Assembly: GCA_028753945.1 (NCBI GenBank)
Contig: JAPNXP010000002.1
Coordinates: 14,136,001 to 14,200,000 of the forward strand
DNA from: Hexactinellida sp. DTS-2022
Lineage: Eukaryota; Porifera; Hexactinellida
Length of the DNA: 64,000 bases
Direction: 5' to 3'
In this document: positions 18,921 to 29,211 of the stretch, in pieces
Numbering within the stretch: the first letter of the stretch is position 1
Layout of the letters: every line of letters starts with the position of its first letter
Notes under the pieces: model-generated
Databases searched by the model: none
What the model saw: the letters and a program-made list of their open reading frames with translations, nothing else
What the model was told of the DNA's origin: nothing
Translations under genes and position numbers: made by a program

Positions 18921-20018
18921 ATGTATAAGTTACTGGAAAGCATGCTTCGACAGATTACACCTCTCATAATAATCCCATATATCATTGCCGCTTTGGTCAT
19001 AATACCTTATTACGTGTTTCTAAAGTATACAAATTGGAGAAAAATTAGAAATTTTCCTACTTCAACAATGTTTGGAGTTGATTTAAGCAAAGTTAAGAAG
19101 AATCTACAGGTAAAATCTACGGTTTATGACTTGATTATATTCTTATCAATATATGAGTTGATTGTTATCGTTTTAGTGATTGCTTGTGAAATATATAAAT
19201 TCGATTTTAATCACCATTTTAAGTACTCAATCCCTATATCCGATTCTTGTGTCATCAAGGATAGAGATTTGATTAATTTTGATAATAAATCAACATTCTG
19301 GGCAGATAGAGCGTTAAGTATTGGTATTGTCTTGACCAGCCTTCTTCCCATAATTTTATCTCTTTTCCTTGTAATCATTCGACGCTTATACATCAATTAT
19401 CCCTACTTTCGATACATACGGAAATACATATTGTATATTATTATACAATTTCTCTTGAAGGCCGGTTTAACGTGTTTCTTCCAGACCAGGTACTTTGAGC
19501 AGCTTATACTGTTCCCTCTAGCTGTGATTGACACTAGCATTTACATATCCACAGCTCACAAATTTTACCTTCTTCTGAAAGGGAGAATGCATGAGGCACG
19601 TATCCACTTCTCTAAACGCGATTATTTTAATAAACAACAACTTGTGACTCAATTCTATTTCGCTCAAGTTTATACTTTATTTCTCTTCTCCTTCCTAGTA
19701 TTTTCAACTTTTCTCTCTTTCATTTCTGTTCCTCTCGACATATTATCTCACAATCCATGTTATTTATCTTATATTTCTCTCGGGTACATTCCTGATGTGA
19801 AACTCCCGAAACATATTAGAAAAATGTTTGGCTTAATAACGCATAGCTTCTTCTATACAGAACTAGTATTAGCCTCCGTATCTGAAATACTACTTGTCTT
19901 TGTATATGTAGCTTTAGGTATTTTCATAATAAAGAATCTGATTGGACGAAGGAGGAGGTTTATACACATCAACGACATTATTCCACCTCTCATGAAAAGG
20001 TATAGAAACGACAACTAA
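18921..20018 (+). CDS. Orphan membrane protein with about seven transmembrane helices
   Basis: 365 residues, one exon. Hydrophobic segments at about 12-34, 67-92, 131-154, 165-187, 193-215, 246-272 and 311-340 give seven predicted helices. The segment between helices 2 and 3 (about 93-130) is polar with one Cys (110); between 6 and 7 there is another (280). The C-terminus is short and basic (GRRRRF, KRYRNDN). No signal peptide is obvious. There is no DRY, NPxxY or other known receptor motif and no transporter signature that I recognise. The intact frame and regular helix spacing support a real gene. AT-rich codons. Possibly a chemoreceptor-like or lineage-specific family; function not assigned. 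Confidence 0.7.
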   Translation: MYKLLESMLRQITPLIIIPYIIAALVIIPYYVFLKYTNWRKIRNFPTSTMFGVDLSKVKKNLQVKSTVYDLIIFLSIYELIVIVLVIACEIYKFDFNHHFKYSIPISDSCVIKDRDLINFDNKSTFWADRALSIGIVLTSLLPIILSLFLVIIRRLYINYPYFRYIRKYILYIIIQFLLKAGLTCFFQTRYFEQLILFPLAVIDTSIYISTAHKFYLLLKGRMHEARIHFSKRDYFNKQQLVTQFYFAQVYTLFLFSFLVFSTFLSFISVPLDILSHNPCYLSYISLGYIPDVKLPKHIRKMFGLITHSFFYTELVLASVSEILLVFVYVALGIFIIKNLIGRRRRFIHINDIIPPLMKRYRNDN

Positions 20019-20468
20019 TGAGGTCGTACCATTTGAAACCTTTATAAAGATTAGTTATTTATAAAGTGAATCTATTTCTGCCAGTGAATACAACTATTAT
20101 ACTAGATTTATGAGTAGTTCCTTCTGTTTATGCTAAATTTACATTATATGTGTTTATGATTTAATTGAGTACAAATTTACTGTAAAATACAATGCTGAGC
20201 ATGCTCCAATTAAAGCTCTTTTAATAAGATGTAAGATGTATTGTGAAATTATTGTCATTTTCCTACATATTCCACTTGTGCACATCCCGGTAATTCGCTA
20301 CCTTTCCACACTTCTACTAATCCTAGTCCAATTTTGTATTGAAGGGAACATTATTCACTCTGACAACCATACTGACTAATCAATACGCGGAGTAACAAGT
20401 TTAGTCAGGGCTATTGACCGTAACATATCTAATACATTGCAAACTAATAGATTAGATCGGCGACTCGA

Positions 20469-21005
20469 ATGATTGCGTCTCAGATTAGACTCGGTTTCAG
20501 AGGGAAGATGGCTGGTATGAAGTTCAGCATTAAGGTAGGGGAAACGCTCCCAAGTAAGGAACTATCGGAAGATTCTCCTGCAAACAAAGTAAATGTTAAA
20601 GAACTGTTTACTGGCAAGAAGGGAATATTATTCGCTGTCCCGGGAGCATATACGCCAACTTGCTCAAAGATACATTTGCCAGGCTTTGTTGAAGACTCGG
20701 GAAAGTGGAAAGTTAAGGGATTCGACCCGATCGTATGTGTATCGGTTAACGACGTGTTTGTGATGTCAGCATGGGGACAGGAGCATCGGGTTGGTGGGAA
20801 GGTGCGCATGCTCTCAGACACTGACGCGCTCTTTACAAAGGCTTTAGGCCTGGATTTTGATGCAACTGGAGTACTGGGAGGCACCCGCTCCAAGCGCTAT
20901 TCAATGGTAGTAGAAGATGGCGTAATCACCAGCCTCAACGTCGAGTCAGATCCTGGGAAGGCTACCGTCAGTTCCTCTCAGGCCATGCTGGAGTCTGGGC
21001 CGTAG
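20469..21005 (+). CDS. PRDX5: Peroxiredoxin-5 (atypical, resolving cysteine missing)
   Basis: 178 residues, one exon. Reduces H2O2, alkyl hydroperoxides and peroxynitrite. The family core is clear: NKVNVKELFTGKKGILFAVP, GAYTPTCSKIHLPGF with peroxidatic Cys65, VSVNDVFVMSAWG, and KRYSMVVEDGVITSLNVE. The human enzyme forms an intramolecular disulfide with a Cys near the C-terminus (in GLTCSLA); here that stretch reads KATVSSSQA without Cys. The only other Cys is 90 (IVCVSVND), at the position of the second Cys of plant type II peroxiredoxins. The enzyme is thus 1-Cys or plant-like. Residues 1-13 may be a weak mitochondrial leader, with Met14 or Met17 as alternative cytosolic starts. Confidence 0.9.
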   Translation: MIASQIRLGFRGKMAGMKFSIKVGETLPSKELSEDSPANKVNVKELFTGKKGILFAVPGAYTPTCSKIHLPGFVEDSGKWKVKGFDPIVCVSVNDVFVMSAWGQEHRVGGKVRMLSDTDALFTKALGLDFDATGVLGGTRSKRYSMVVEDGVITSLNVESDPGKATVSSSQAMLESGP

Positions 21006-21829
21006 AGGCTTATATAACAACCAATTTGCCTTTAGAGTTTTCGAACTAACGATTTTGTTATCCTTAATAATGTATTATATATTTAAGCCACTTACTAAAA
21101 TCTTATATTCGAGATAAATAGTATATTAAACTTCCTATAACTAATATAATTATTGCAAATCATTACCTACTGTACGTATAATAGCCTAACATATTGATAT
21201 ATTAGAAGTACAGGCAACCTCGATAATTCGACTTTCGATTATCCGAACAAACCTGGCTGGTCCCAACGAGGTGGCATAATCGAGGCTGCACTGTAAATTT
21301 GAGACGCATGCATAATTGCATATTTCCGAAAAGCTTTTTAAGTTAAAAGTTATTACAATAATTTTAACAATGGCAATTAAGTGTGGTAAGAAATAAAATA
21401 GCATGCGGTGCGGGGGGATCTGAAAGTAGTATAAAGAGTGGCCTTATATAGTAATCAAGCGCAAGTGCATAGTATAATAGACAAATCATCCAATTTTCTT
21501 AAATTTATAATAATAATATCTATTGAAAATTACTATTTCTTGATTCAGCAGTGAGTTAAGCAGCTTTTTAATTTCCTTTTGCCAATTCATACTGTTTATA
21601 TAATTATACGCGTACTATGTAGGCTTGAATTTAAAGTTGTCGTGTGTGAAATGATTGAAAGAACCACTTAGCTAACTATACTCCAATAATTAATGAATTA
21701 ATAATGGATATATTGGAGATGATTGAGCCACAACTTGCAACACTATATATAGTTTAGATTCTTGTAATAATCTATACTATAGTCTCTATATCCATTATCT
21801 ATCATTAACAGGGCTATCTCTTCATTGCG
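21006..21829. other. Intergenic with one MITE
   Basis: AT-rich; apart from the MITE at 21211-21293 no gene or repeat is seen. A pyrimidine-rich tract ending AACAG at about 21811 lies 19 bases before the next start codon. Confidence 0.4.
21211..21293. mobile_element. pogo-like MITE, 83 bp
   Basis: CAGGCAACCTCGATAATTCG at the left; CATAATCGAGGCTGCACTG at the right; TA on both sides (21209-21210 and 21294-21295). The ends resemble Tigger/pogo termini. Confidence 0.8.
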
Positions 21830-23476
21830 ATGCTAGCAACAGCTTGTCTATTTGCTCTTTCGCTACTCTTGCAATGCAGCAGCTGTTCCGGGTGTTCCAG
21901 CTCCTTAATCACGATTACTCAGCTGGTGCCACCGGGTTCTTCTTCCTTACACAAGCCGCCCTCTCTCTTCAACATGACCCTGCCCACCTACTCCCTCACG
22001 CTAACAGGGATCTCTCTCTCTTGCGAGACGCCCGCGGGCTGCGGCTCTCTCGCCTCCATCACTATCTCTCACGCAGACCAGCAGCTCACCTTGCGGCGAG
22101 ATCTCCTACAGCTCTATGTATCGCACAACTGGACCTATGAAGCCAGCTTCAAGCTATACCTGGGCCCGGCCTCGTCGCGTTACCTCGCTCTATCGATACA
22201 CTTCGATTCTGTGTCCCCTGTGTCCCCTGTGACTGTTAGCTCCACTCTCTACGGGTGCGAGGCTGACAGGGAGGCTGTCCCAACTCGACAGATACTGCAG
22301 TACGACCTCATACCAGCGCCCTCAACTCCAGATCCCGAGTACACTGGCTTGGTTAATAATAGGCTAGTTAGTGGCGGCGTGGGAATTCTGACTGACCAAA
22401 AGACTGAAACTATAATGACTTGGCACCTAGCAGAGGAGAAGGAAGTATCCCTATTGTTCCGTTTGGATAAGAACTACAGTTTGACTTCTGTCAACATTCT
22501 CTCGCCTAACCATTCTTCTTTTGAGCTGACACGAGTTAGAGCTGAGCTCACAGACTGTGAGTTTACACTACAGCCGTCTCTGTTGTTGGAAAGTTGCGCA
22601 GGAAGCTACTTCCTATTAACTGTAAAGTCTAAACATTCTTCTTTCTCGATCAGTGAAGTGCAGCTGTTGACAGAGCAGGGACAGCTTTCTGGGAAGAAAT
22701 ACCCGATAAGCATTACGAGCTCAAATGACAGTGCGGTAGTGTTAGTATTTATAGTCTCTTTCGTTACTTTCCTTCTCACCTCTCTCCTCTGTATCATCCT
22801 CGCGGCATGCGCCTACGCCTGCTATCGTAGCCGCAGGGGATACCAACGTTGGTCGTTCCGTTCTTTAAACTTGCAGAGACGGAAAGGGGATTATGAAACC
22901 ATGAAGATGAGCAGTAGATCCTCCGACCCTGCGCAGCCCACACCTGAGAAAGTTGACCACGATTACTGCACACTAAAGATTGCAGGAGAACTGGAAGCCT
23001 CTCTCTACGTAGATATGTCCAGCAGTGTGATCCCCATGCCTGCTGACACGCCCTCCTCCCCGCCCCCTAAACCTCCCCCTCCCAAAGCTGTCCGCGCAGA
23101 GCGCAACTACATGTCCATGCGGATACGGGCTGGCTCCTCTGCTGGGTCGGGCCCCGGGGGATTCCTGGCTCGCCTCAAGCACTGGGGCTCGCGGCCACAG
23201 GGCGCACAGCTGGCGGAGGGGGGAGAAGTCGACACAGAAAGTGCGGGCGATAATGCTGGAACAACAAAATCTCTAAGCAGGAGGGGAGGGTTCAAAGTGA
23301 AGTCCGGCAGTTCTCACACCTCTCGGCCTCCCCCTTCCCCCTCTCGGCCTCCCCCTCCCCCCGCTCGGGCCTCCAGCCAGCCCCCAGCGCCAGCTGATGA
23401 CGCTCCTGTCTGCGAGAAAGAAGCAACTGAAGTCTCTGGAGAGAAGGAAGCTGCCGAACTCAAAAACTCAAAGTAA
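21830..23476 (+). CDS. Kinase-less discoidin-domain-receptor-like membrane protein
   Basis: 548 residues, one exon. Signal peptide 1-20; a shortened discoidin-like region (about 30-143) ending TLYGC, as discoidin domains of DDR receptors do; a second region (about 145-290) matching the DDR DS-like domain (PEYTGLVNNRLVSGGVGILT, MTWHL, EVSLLFRLDK). Five N-glycosylation sequons (48, 100, 215, 227, 299). One transmembrane helix at about 302-331. The 217-residue cytoplasmic tail has no kinase domain but holds Y355ETM, Y379CTL, Y393VDM and Y427MSM. Three of these are YxxM, the docking motif of PI3-kinase p85 SH2 domains. Proline runs (PPPKPPPPK; PPPSPSRPPPPP) are potential SH3 ligands. DDRs are collagen-receptor tyrosine kinases; this one could only signal through partners. 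Confidence 0.65.
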   Translation: MLATACLFALSLLLQCSSCSGCSSSLITITQLVPPGSSSLHKPPSLFNMTLPTYSLTLTGISLSCETPAGCGSLASITISHADQQLTLRRDLLQLYVSHNWTYEASFKLYLGPASSRYLALSIHFDSVSPVSPVTVSSTLYGCEADREAVPTRQILQYDLIPAPSTPDPEYTGLVNNRLVSGGVGILTDQKTETIMTWHLAEEKEVSLLFRLDKNYSLTSVNILSPNHSSFELTRVRAELTDCEFTLQPSLLLESCAGSYFLLTVKSKHSSFSISEVQLLTEQGQLSGKKYPISITSSNDSAVVLVFIVSFVTFLLTSLLCIILAACAYACYRSRRGYQRWSFRSLNLQRRKGDYETMKMSSRSSDPAQPTPEKVDHDYCTLKIAGELEASLYVDMSSSVIPMPADTPSSPPPKPPPPKAVRAERNYMSMRIRAGSSAGSGPGGFLARLKHWGSRPQGAQLAEGGEVDTESAGDNAGTTKSLSRRGGFKVKSGSSHTSRPPPSPSRPPPPPARASSQPPAPADDAPVCEKEATEVSGEKEAAELKNSK

Positions 23477-24080
23477 TTCAATTTGTACATATGGCTAGCA
23501 ATTGCTGTCTATATTTGTTCTTGTAGTTACTTTTTACTTTTTAAATACAGTGTAAATATTTTTATCATTTCAAGTACTACGTATAATTAATTTCCTAACC
23601 CGAATCACAATTGTAGAGGTCTCTAATTAGCTCACTTCAAAATATCCTATATTTATAACGAGTTATTTAATTGCTAAATATAATACATTCACCCAATTTA
23701 TTAATCTTTTATACACAAACATGGCTAATTTGAGTCCCAGGGTCCAAAGTATTGAGTTAGATATCTGTGTACAACGACTTTCTTTTCTAGGAAAGTTCTT
23801 ATTCTGAATATGCATCCAATTTGATTCATTGACTATATTGCCCTTATTCTATTTCCGTTAGATTACTCAGCCAGTTCGAGATTTGTTGCTTTTATATAGT
23901 AGTATTGGAGAGAAAACTTACCTAAACAACAAAAACATGTTTTTTGCCTCGACTGAAAATCATTAATGCAGTTTTTCTAAACTTAATATAGTGTAAATAC
24001 ACATCAGTGTGTTACAATAATCAGGAGCGAGTCTGGAAATAAAAGAAATACCAATTTGATTAGCGTTTATAGTTCTCAAA
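23477..24080. other. Intergenic, no gene seen
   Basis: AT-rich spacer between the DDR-like gene and DAP3; no repeat with readable ends. Confidence 0.5.
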
Positions 24081-26076
24081 ATGCAGAGAATATTCACAAG
24101 TTGCACAACCAGGTCGCTTATTGCGAGGAGTTACAGCACTAACCAGGTTCTGTTTGGAGATCAAGGGTTGGTAGGAAATCTACTGAAACTCCCAAAGTCC
24201 CAACTCAAACCTTTCCTCTCTTCCCTCCCACCAGAATACACCAAGTTCCTAGACCAGTGCAGGGAGAGCCACCTACTATATACGGATAAGATGCAACAGC
24301 TGTTGCAGTCTGTCAAGCAGGAAACGGAGAATCACAAACGCTTTCTAATCACAGGTGATACAAGTTGTTATAAAATCATATTTAATTGTAATCAATGTCA
24401 TCCGTTGCTCAATAAGTTCATTCTCTTGGTTACAATCTACCATTGAGTAACAATAATAATTGACACTAACAGATCTTATAACTTCTGGACTTAGCATGCC
24501 TGGATTATACATATGGCCCTTTATATCTGAAAACTATCCAGATAATTAAGCATTAGTTACTGGAGACTTCTTATACACTGATTTAACTCATCAACTACCA
24601 TTATTTGCACTTCAATGCACTCAAAACCCAATTTATTATCTTAATTCACAAATCTTAATTCGATATTCATTCATTCACAGTTCACTTGCTTTCTACATTA
24701 ATTCATATTCAATTCTGTATGGGCACCTTTGGACTTTCACGGTATTTTATTCCAATATCAACCATTTGAATATCCAACTAGCCTATTGGCTTGTATTAGA
24801 GAGCTCTGTCCGGTAAATTTGTATCTGGCGATACAACTTCAACAATTGTTATTCTCTAGGTCCCAAAGGATCAGGTAAGTCTATGAGTCTGCTGAGTGCT
24901 TTGCTGTACTCTCAACAGAAAGGAATGATACTAATTCACTTCCCAACTCTGTTCTCCTTCACACACAGCAACCACACAGTGGAGCCTTACTCAAGCGATG
25001 AGGGCACTCACTATGAGCAAGACGAGTATGTAGTGAATTGGCTGAAATACTTTCTCGAATTGAATCCTATAATTGGGAACAGTTTAGCTACTGACGCGTG
25101 TCAGTATGGAGATGAACACATGGTTAAATATACAGTGGAGAGAGGCGAGAAGATCGGTGACGTCATAGAACGTGCAATCATCTCTCATTCCTACCCGAGC
25201 AAAGTGTTAGGCTACATTCTAGAACAGATATTGAAAATTCCAAATAGGCCTCCGTTAATGATAGCGATGGATGGACTGAATGCGTTGTTCTGTAGAACGG
25301 ATGTGAGATTGGAGCAGTTCGGGCCCCCACTGATGCCAAGAGAGTTAACTGTAATGCGGACAATCTATGATTTAGTGTTCTCAGAAAAATATACCAAGTT
25401 GTTGACGGGAAATGACTCAATAGTTGCAAGTGTTACTAATCGCGGGGTCCTGGGCGTGAAGGGAAGGCGAAATGAAGATCGATTATTAACTGGCAGAGAG
25501 AAGAGTGAAGATTTCCATAAAGTATTCAGACCGCAAGCCCTGAGGGAATCTCCCACTTTAAATCTTAGCGAGGAAACCACACCTTTCTACTCAGACGGCA
25601 AGAGCTACAGACTGGTTGGCATAGAGGGAGAACTAAGGGAGATGGATAGGCTAGTTGAGTTTGAAGTTGGACAGGGAGAAACAACTAGGAAAATAGGAAT
25701 TGAGAAGTTGCAAACTCAGTGCAAGGATTGGGAGGTTAGCATCGAGGTGCGAGACAAGCTACTGTTTCTGCATTACAAACACCTAGATGAGGTGGCTAAG
25801 GAAAAGGTGTTCCAAGCTAATTATGTTTGGAAAGCAGAGAGACTACTTGGTGAAGAAGGAATGCGAAAAATGTTTGATCCTCCGCAACCTTTCGAAACAA
25901 TTGAGCTACGAAATTGGCAGAAATCCGAAGTTGATGTGGCTATAAGGGAAGCGGTTAAGGATTTGTGGGGGAGACAGGAGTTGAATACGGAAGTAGTCGA
26001 AGAGGTATACCCATTGAGTTCGTATGGGAACCCCAGACTAGTATACAATCTGTGTAGAATGGTGTTTGAACATTAA
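24081..26076 (+). CDS. DAP3: DAP3 / mitochondrial ribosomal protein S29, two exons
   Basis: Exons 24081-24354 and 24860-26076 join in frame to 496 codons plus stop; the 505-bp intron is GT-AG and splits the P-loop. DAP3 is the GTP-binding protein of the small mitoribosomal subunit. Residues 1-20 form a mitochondrial leader (MQRIFTSCTTRSLIARSYST). The P-loop GPKGSGKS is at 92-99, followed by SLLSALLYSQQKGMILIHFP, matching the DAP3 arrangement. Walker B-like LMIAMDGLNALF corresponds to the family's VDGINALW. IVASVTNRGVLG and the C-terminal GNPRLVYNLCRMVFEH also fit. A YAG trinucleotide lies 8-9 bases before the ATG. The region around 285-370 is less conserved than in vertebrates. Confidence 0.85.
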
Positions 26077-27646
26077 CACTGTAGTATCAAATTAATCGAT
26101 TTATAGTTTTATTGCTATTTAGGAACTAGCGCGCTTCGCTTGCTAAGTCAACTCAAATTCTAGTTTGTCTCGAAAATCACCCCACCCCAGTGTATTATGC
26201 AGTCATTTGTAAATACGCTTCTAATCCTGGTCTGACCCAATTTTAATACGCATAAATCACATTAACGTTATGGTATAGGAGAAGATTCCAAATTTTCGCG
26301 CTCCTAGTTAATATTTTTCCAAAAAATCATAATCCCATAGGAGCGTCTCGCGGATAATCCCTTGTTCCACCCCACCCCCCCTAGGGTCTAATATTATTAA
26401 TAGCACGGGCTAATACTCTTGTAAATACGGTATGTAGTTTTTCAATCTATATAGTAGTAGCCTTTTAGTATAAGTAAGCGGAACTATTACCTGACAATTA
26501 TTGGCAATCTGATGATTCCTAGGGTTAGATTGGAGATTCTAAAATCCGAATGCTCATTTGACTAATTGCAAAATTGATTTTCTGTTTTCTAAACACTTTT
26601 GAAGCGTCACATCCAGGCTTTCATCCAGGAAAAAATTACCCCGCTCCTAGATTTTGTTAGACCTCGTTCAGTATTTATTTTGTACGCCTAGATTAGTCAT
26701 CTTGTATTCAGTCTACGGGAGCATCTCTCGATATTGTAGGCCTAGAATCGATTTTTGTACGCCTAGATAAAAATCCTGCCAAATTACGCTCCTTTAGGCG
26801 CGCCCAGCACGCCTGGATAACACCCTGGTCACATCTTTGTGCACAACGGGTAATAACCAGTGATGTGCTCCGTTACTAAATCTCCCGTTACTCCGTTACT
26901 TTTACTTTATTTGTTCCGTTACAGTTACTTTTGTTCAGTTACTAGAATTAGAATTGGCTGTCTAGGGATTCTCTTATATAGTCGACTCCGGAAATCGAAT
27001 TGCTTCGAATAAGCGCCCCGTCGCTTATTGTTTTCGGGGACCAAAATTATCCTGAATTTTTTTGAAAGCCCAGAAAATAATAATTAGATCAGTTCTAATG
27101 GTTCTCACCGACAGTAACATACTGAAGTTGCCAAAATCACTGGAATTACACTCCAGTGATCAACTAATGTGTTAAATAAGCCCCCGGCGCTTATTCAGGG
27201 AAATACGGTAATTGGGTTTTGACCCAATTAGCCGAGACTATTTTATTAGCTTCTAGTGGCGTAATTCTGTTCCTGAAAATGACCCAATTAATTAAGTGGG
27301 ATCGACTGTTCCTAACCTTACACCACTATTTAGATGATAATGATGCATACTCTTGTTTGTATATACCGAATGGGTAACCTTTGATACAATACAAATAATA
27401 GACTTGAGGGACTAAGTTCGCGGAAAAATATTATTTTCGTAGACGACCCGAGGCACGAAGTGCCGAGCGCAATCACTCAACAACCGCTTCGCTTGTTGTG
27501 TGGGTTGTCCTTTCGTTAATCAACCTTACAAGGCAGCGCGCGTATATGATTATTTGTCAGATATTTCAATGTTATACACTTGTATGATACGCACCCTTCT
27601 TGGAAAGCAAAATGTGTAGGTATTATCTGATTATACTGTATATATC
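26077..27646. other. Intergenic transposon debris
   Basis: Several worn repeats: a family B start at 26122; GATTCCAAATTTTCGCGCTCC and GGAGCGTCTCGCGGATAAT (26286-26360), also found at 55193-55255; several TTTTGTACGCCTAGAT units at 26675-26800, shared with 60745-60860; a GTTACT-rich piece (26895-26945) like the ends of a common hAT MITE; and a pogo-like block at about 26981-27311 (GTCGACTCC to GGGATCGACTG). No gene is seen. Confidence 0.5.
27446..27544. mobile_element. Family B palindrome-bearing element end (inverted)
   Basis: GGCAC-GAA-GTGCC, then CAACCGC-TTC-GCTTGTTG, then AGCGCGCG: the modules of 10363-10448 in reverse order. Confidence 0.55.
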
Positions 27647-28013
27647 GTGGACCATGGGTCAATATTGGTGACCCATGACCCATCTGACCCATCCCATTTC
27701 TGACCCATGACCCATCACACAATTTTAGATATCTAAATACGATACTGTGACATTAACAGAATAACAGAGTATAAATTACCTCAACAAACCTACTTGTTGC
27801 AATGTCGAATATGTTTAATAGTTCAATACACATCAATGTTATAATAATTATGATGATGATGATGAGTGATTCGTATTTTAACTGAAGAATACATTGAAAT
27901 TCCAAATGGATCATGGGTCATGGGTCACGGAGCCGTGACCCATGACCCATCGACCCATCGATTTAGGTGACCCATCTGACCCCTGACCCATGACCCATCG
28001 ACCCATGGTCCAC
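27647..28013. mobile_element. MITE with GACCCAT heptamer arrays in its ends
   Basis: GTGGACCATGGGTC at the left and GACCCATGGTCCAC at the right; 367 bp. Each subterminal region is an array of GACCCAT(GACCCATC) heptamers, and a palindrome CACGGAGCCGTG lies at about 27928. The centre (27730-27900) is AT-rich with a short (GAT)n run near 27853. Non-coding. Confidence 0.8.
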
Positions 28014-29211
28014 TCTGGTATATTCAGTAATCTTACATTTAATCCCATCCGTAAGCTTCTAATTGTAACTAATCGACGAGCCTACTTTATACGTTCGCTT
28101 TCAAGGTCAGAGGTCCCTTATTACATAAAAATTGTGGTCCGTACGCAAGTTGTGCAAGGCAGGCACATGGTCCCTTAAAATAGCGACTTAACGATCGACC
28201 AATCCTTTAATCATAAACTCTATTACATTAGCTATTTCAATTCATGAACCAAACAAAATTGCATGATTCAAACCATTCCATCGGGCTGTACTTTAATCAG
28301 ACTTAATCCGATGTAATCCAGGCATTTGACCAATCGTCTGAGTTGCCAGATCATTCATACATTTTCAAGCCTGAACAATGCTATTGACTTTTGGCTTTGA
28401 TGTTTTGAATATTATGATATCTTTTGCCATTATGTAGTTTTTGTCCAGTTTTTCATTAACGGTCGGTCACCCTGGAATAACGGCCACTCCGATATTCCGG
28501 GCATTTTAATATATCGTTTGACTTCTATAAGTAGATATGTACTAATGTTTTGACAAAAGCTAACATTCATTTGAATCATTTCACAATTACGGCCATTTTA
28601 TCGGTCCCGAGGGTAACCGTATTAATTACGGCGTGTAAACTTTTTAGTTTTGACATGAACTGGAAGAGTCTCACATAATATTTTTCCAAAAATTGATATA
28701 AATTGTAGGTAGAAAACTAAATAAACCTGAGCATAATATTGGAAGGTGTCGCCACTTCACCTCATGCTGGCTATGGCAGGTATCAAAATTAAATAACACA
28801 CGGCACGTGTCAGGCGCCTAGCGCTTTATAATATTTAATTCATAATTCCTAAGTTACAATTATCAGTTCCATATTATATGTAATATTTACAAATTTGTTC
28901 ATTCTAAAAATAGAATACCTAAATCCAGTTTGCAACAGAATCTACTATTGGATCAAGAGACGTTACACTAGTTTGGAATATAACCGTTGGATACAAGTCA
29001 TACAGCCAGTTTCCTACTTATTTGAGGGGAGTTTGTTTCTCTGTTTGAGTTGTTCTGCTTCAGTCTATCGCGGATACACCAGTAAGTTACTTTGATAAAG
29101 TATACTACATTAGTACTACCTATTGCAAGTTACTACACTACACCTGATAGTTACGTAGATAAATAGGAGCGTTGTTTCTTTCCTGTATTCGTATTGTATA
29201 ACTCTACTCTT
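28014..29211. other. Intergenic, possible worn element
   Basis: At 28455-28640 GGTCGGTCACCCTGGAATAACG and TCCCGAGGGTAACCG suggest the ends of an old TA-flanked MITE. Otherwise AT-rich with no recognisable exon. Confidence 0.35.

Noticed and set aside
18921-20018. Calling the orphan membrane protein a GPCR
   Set aside because: Seven helices alone are not enough; no conserved GPCR residue pattern could be identified.
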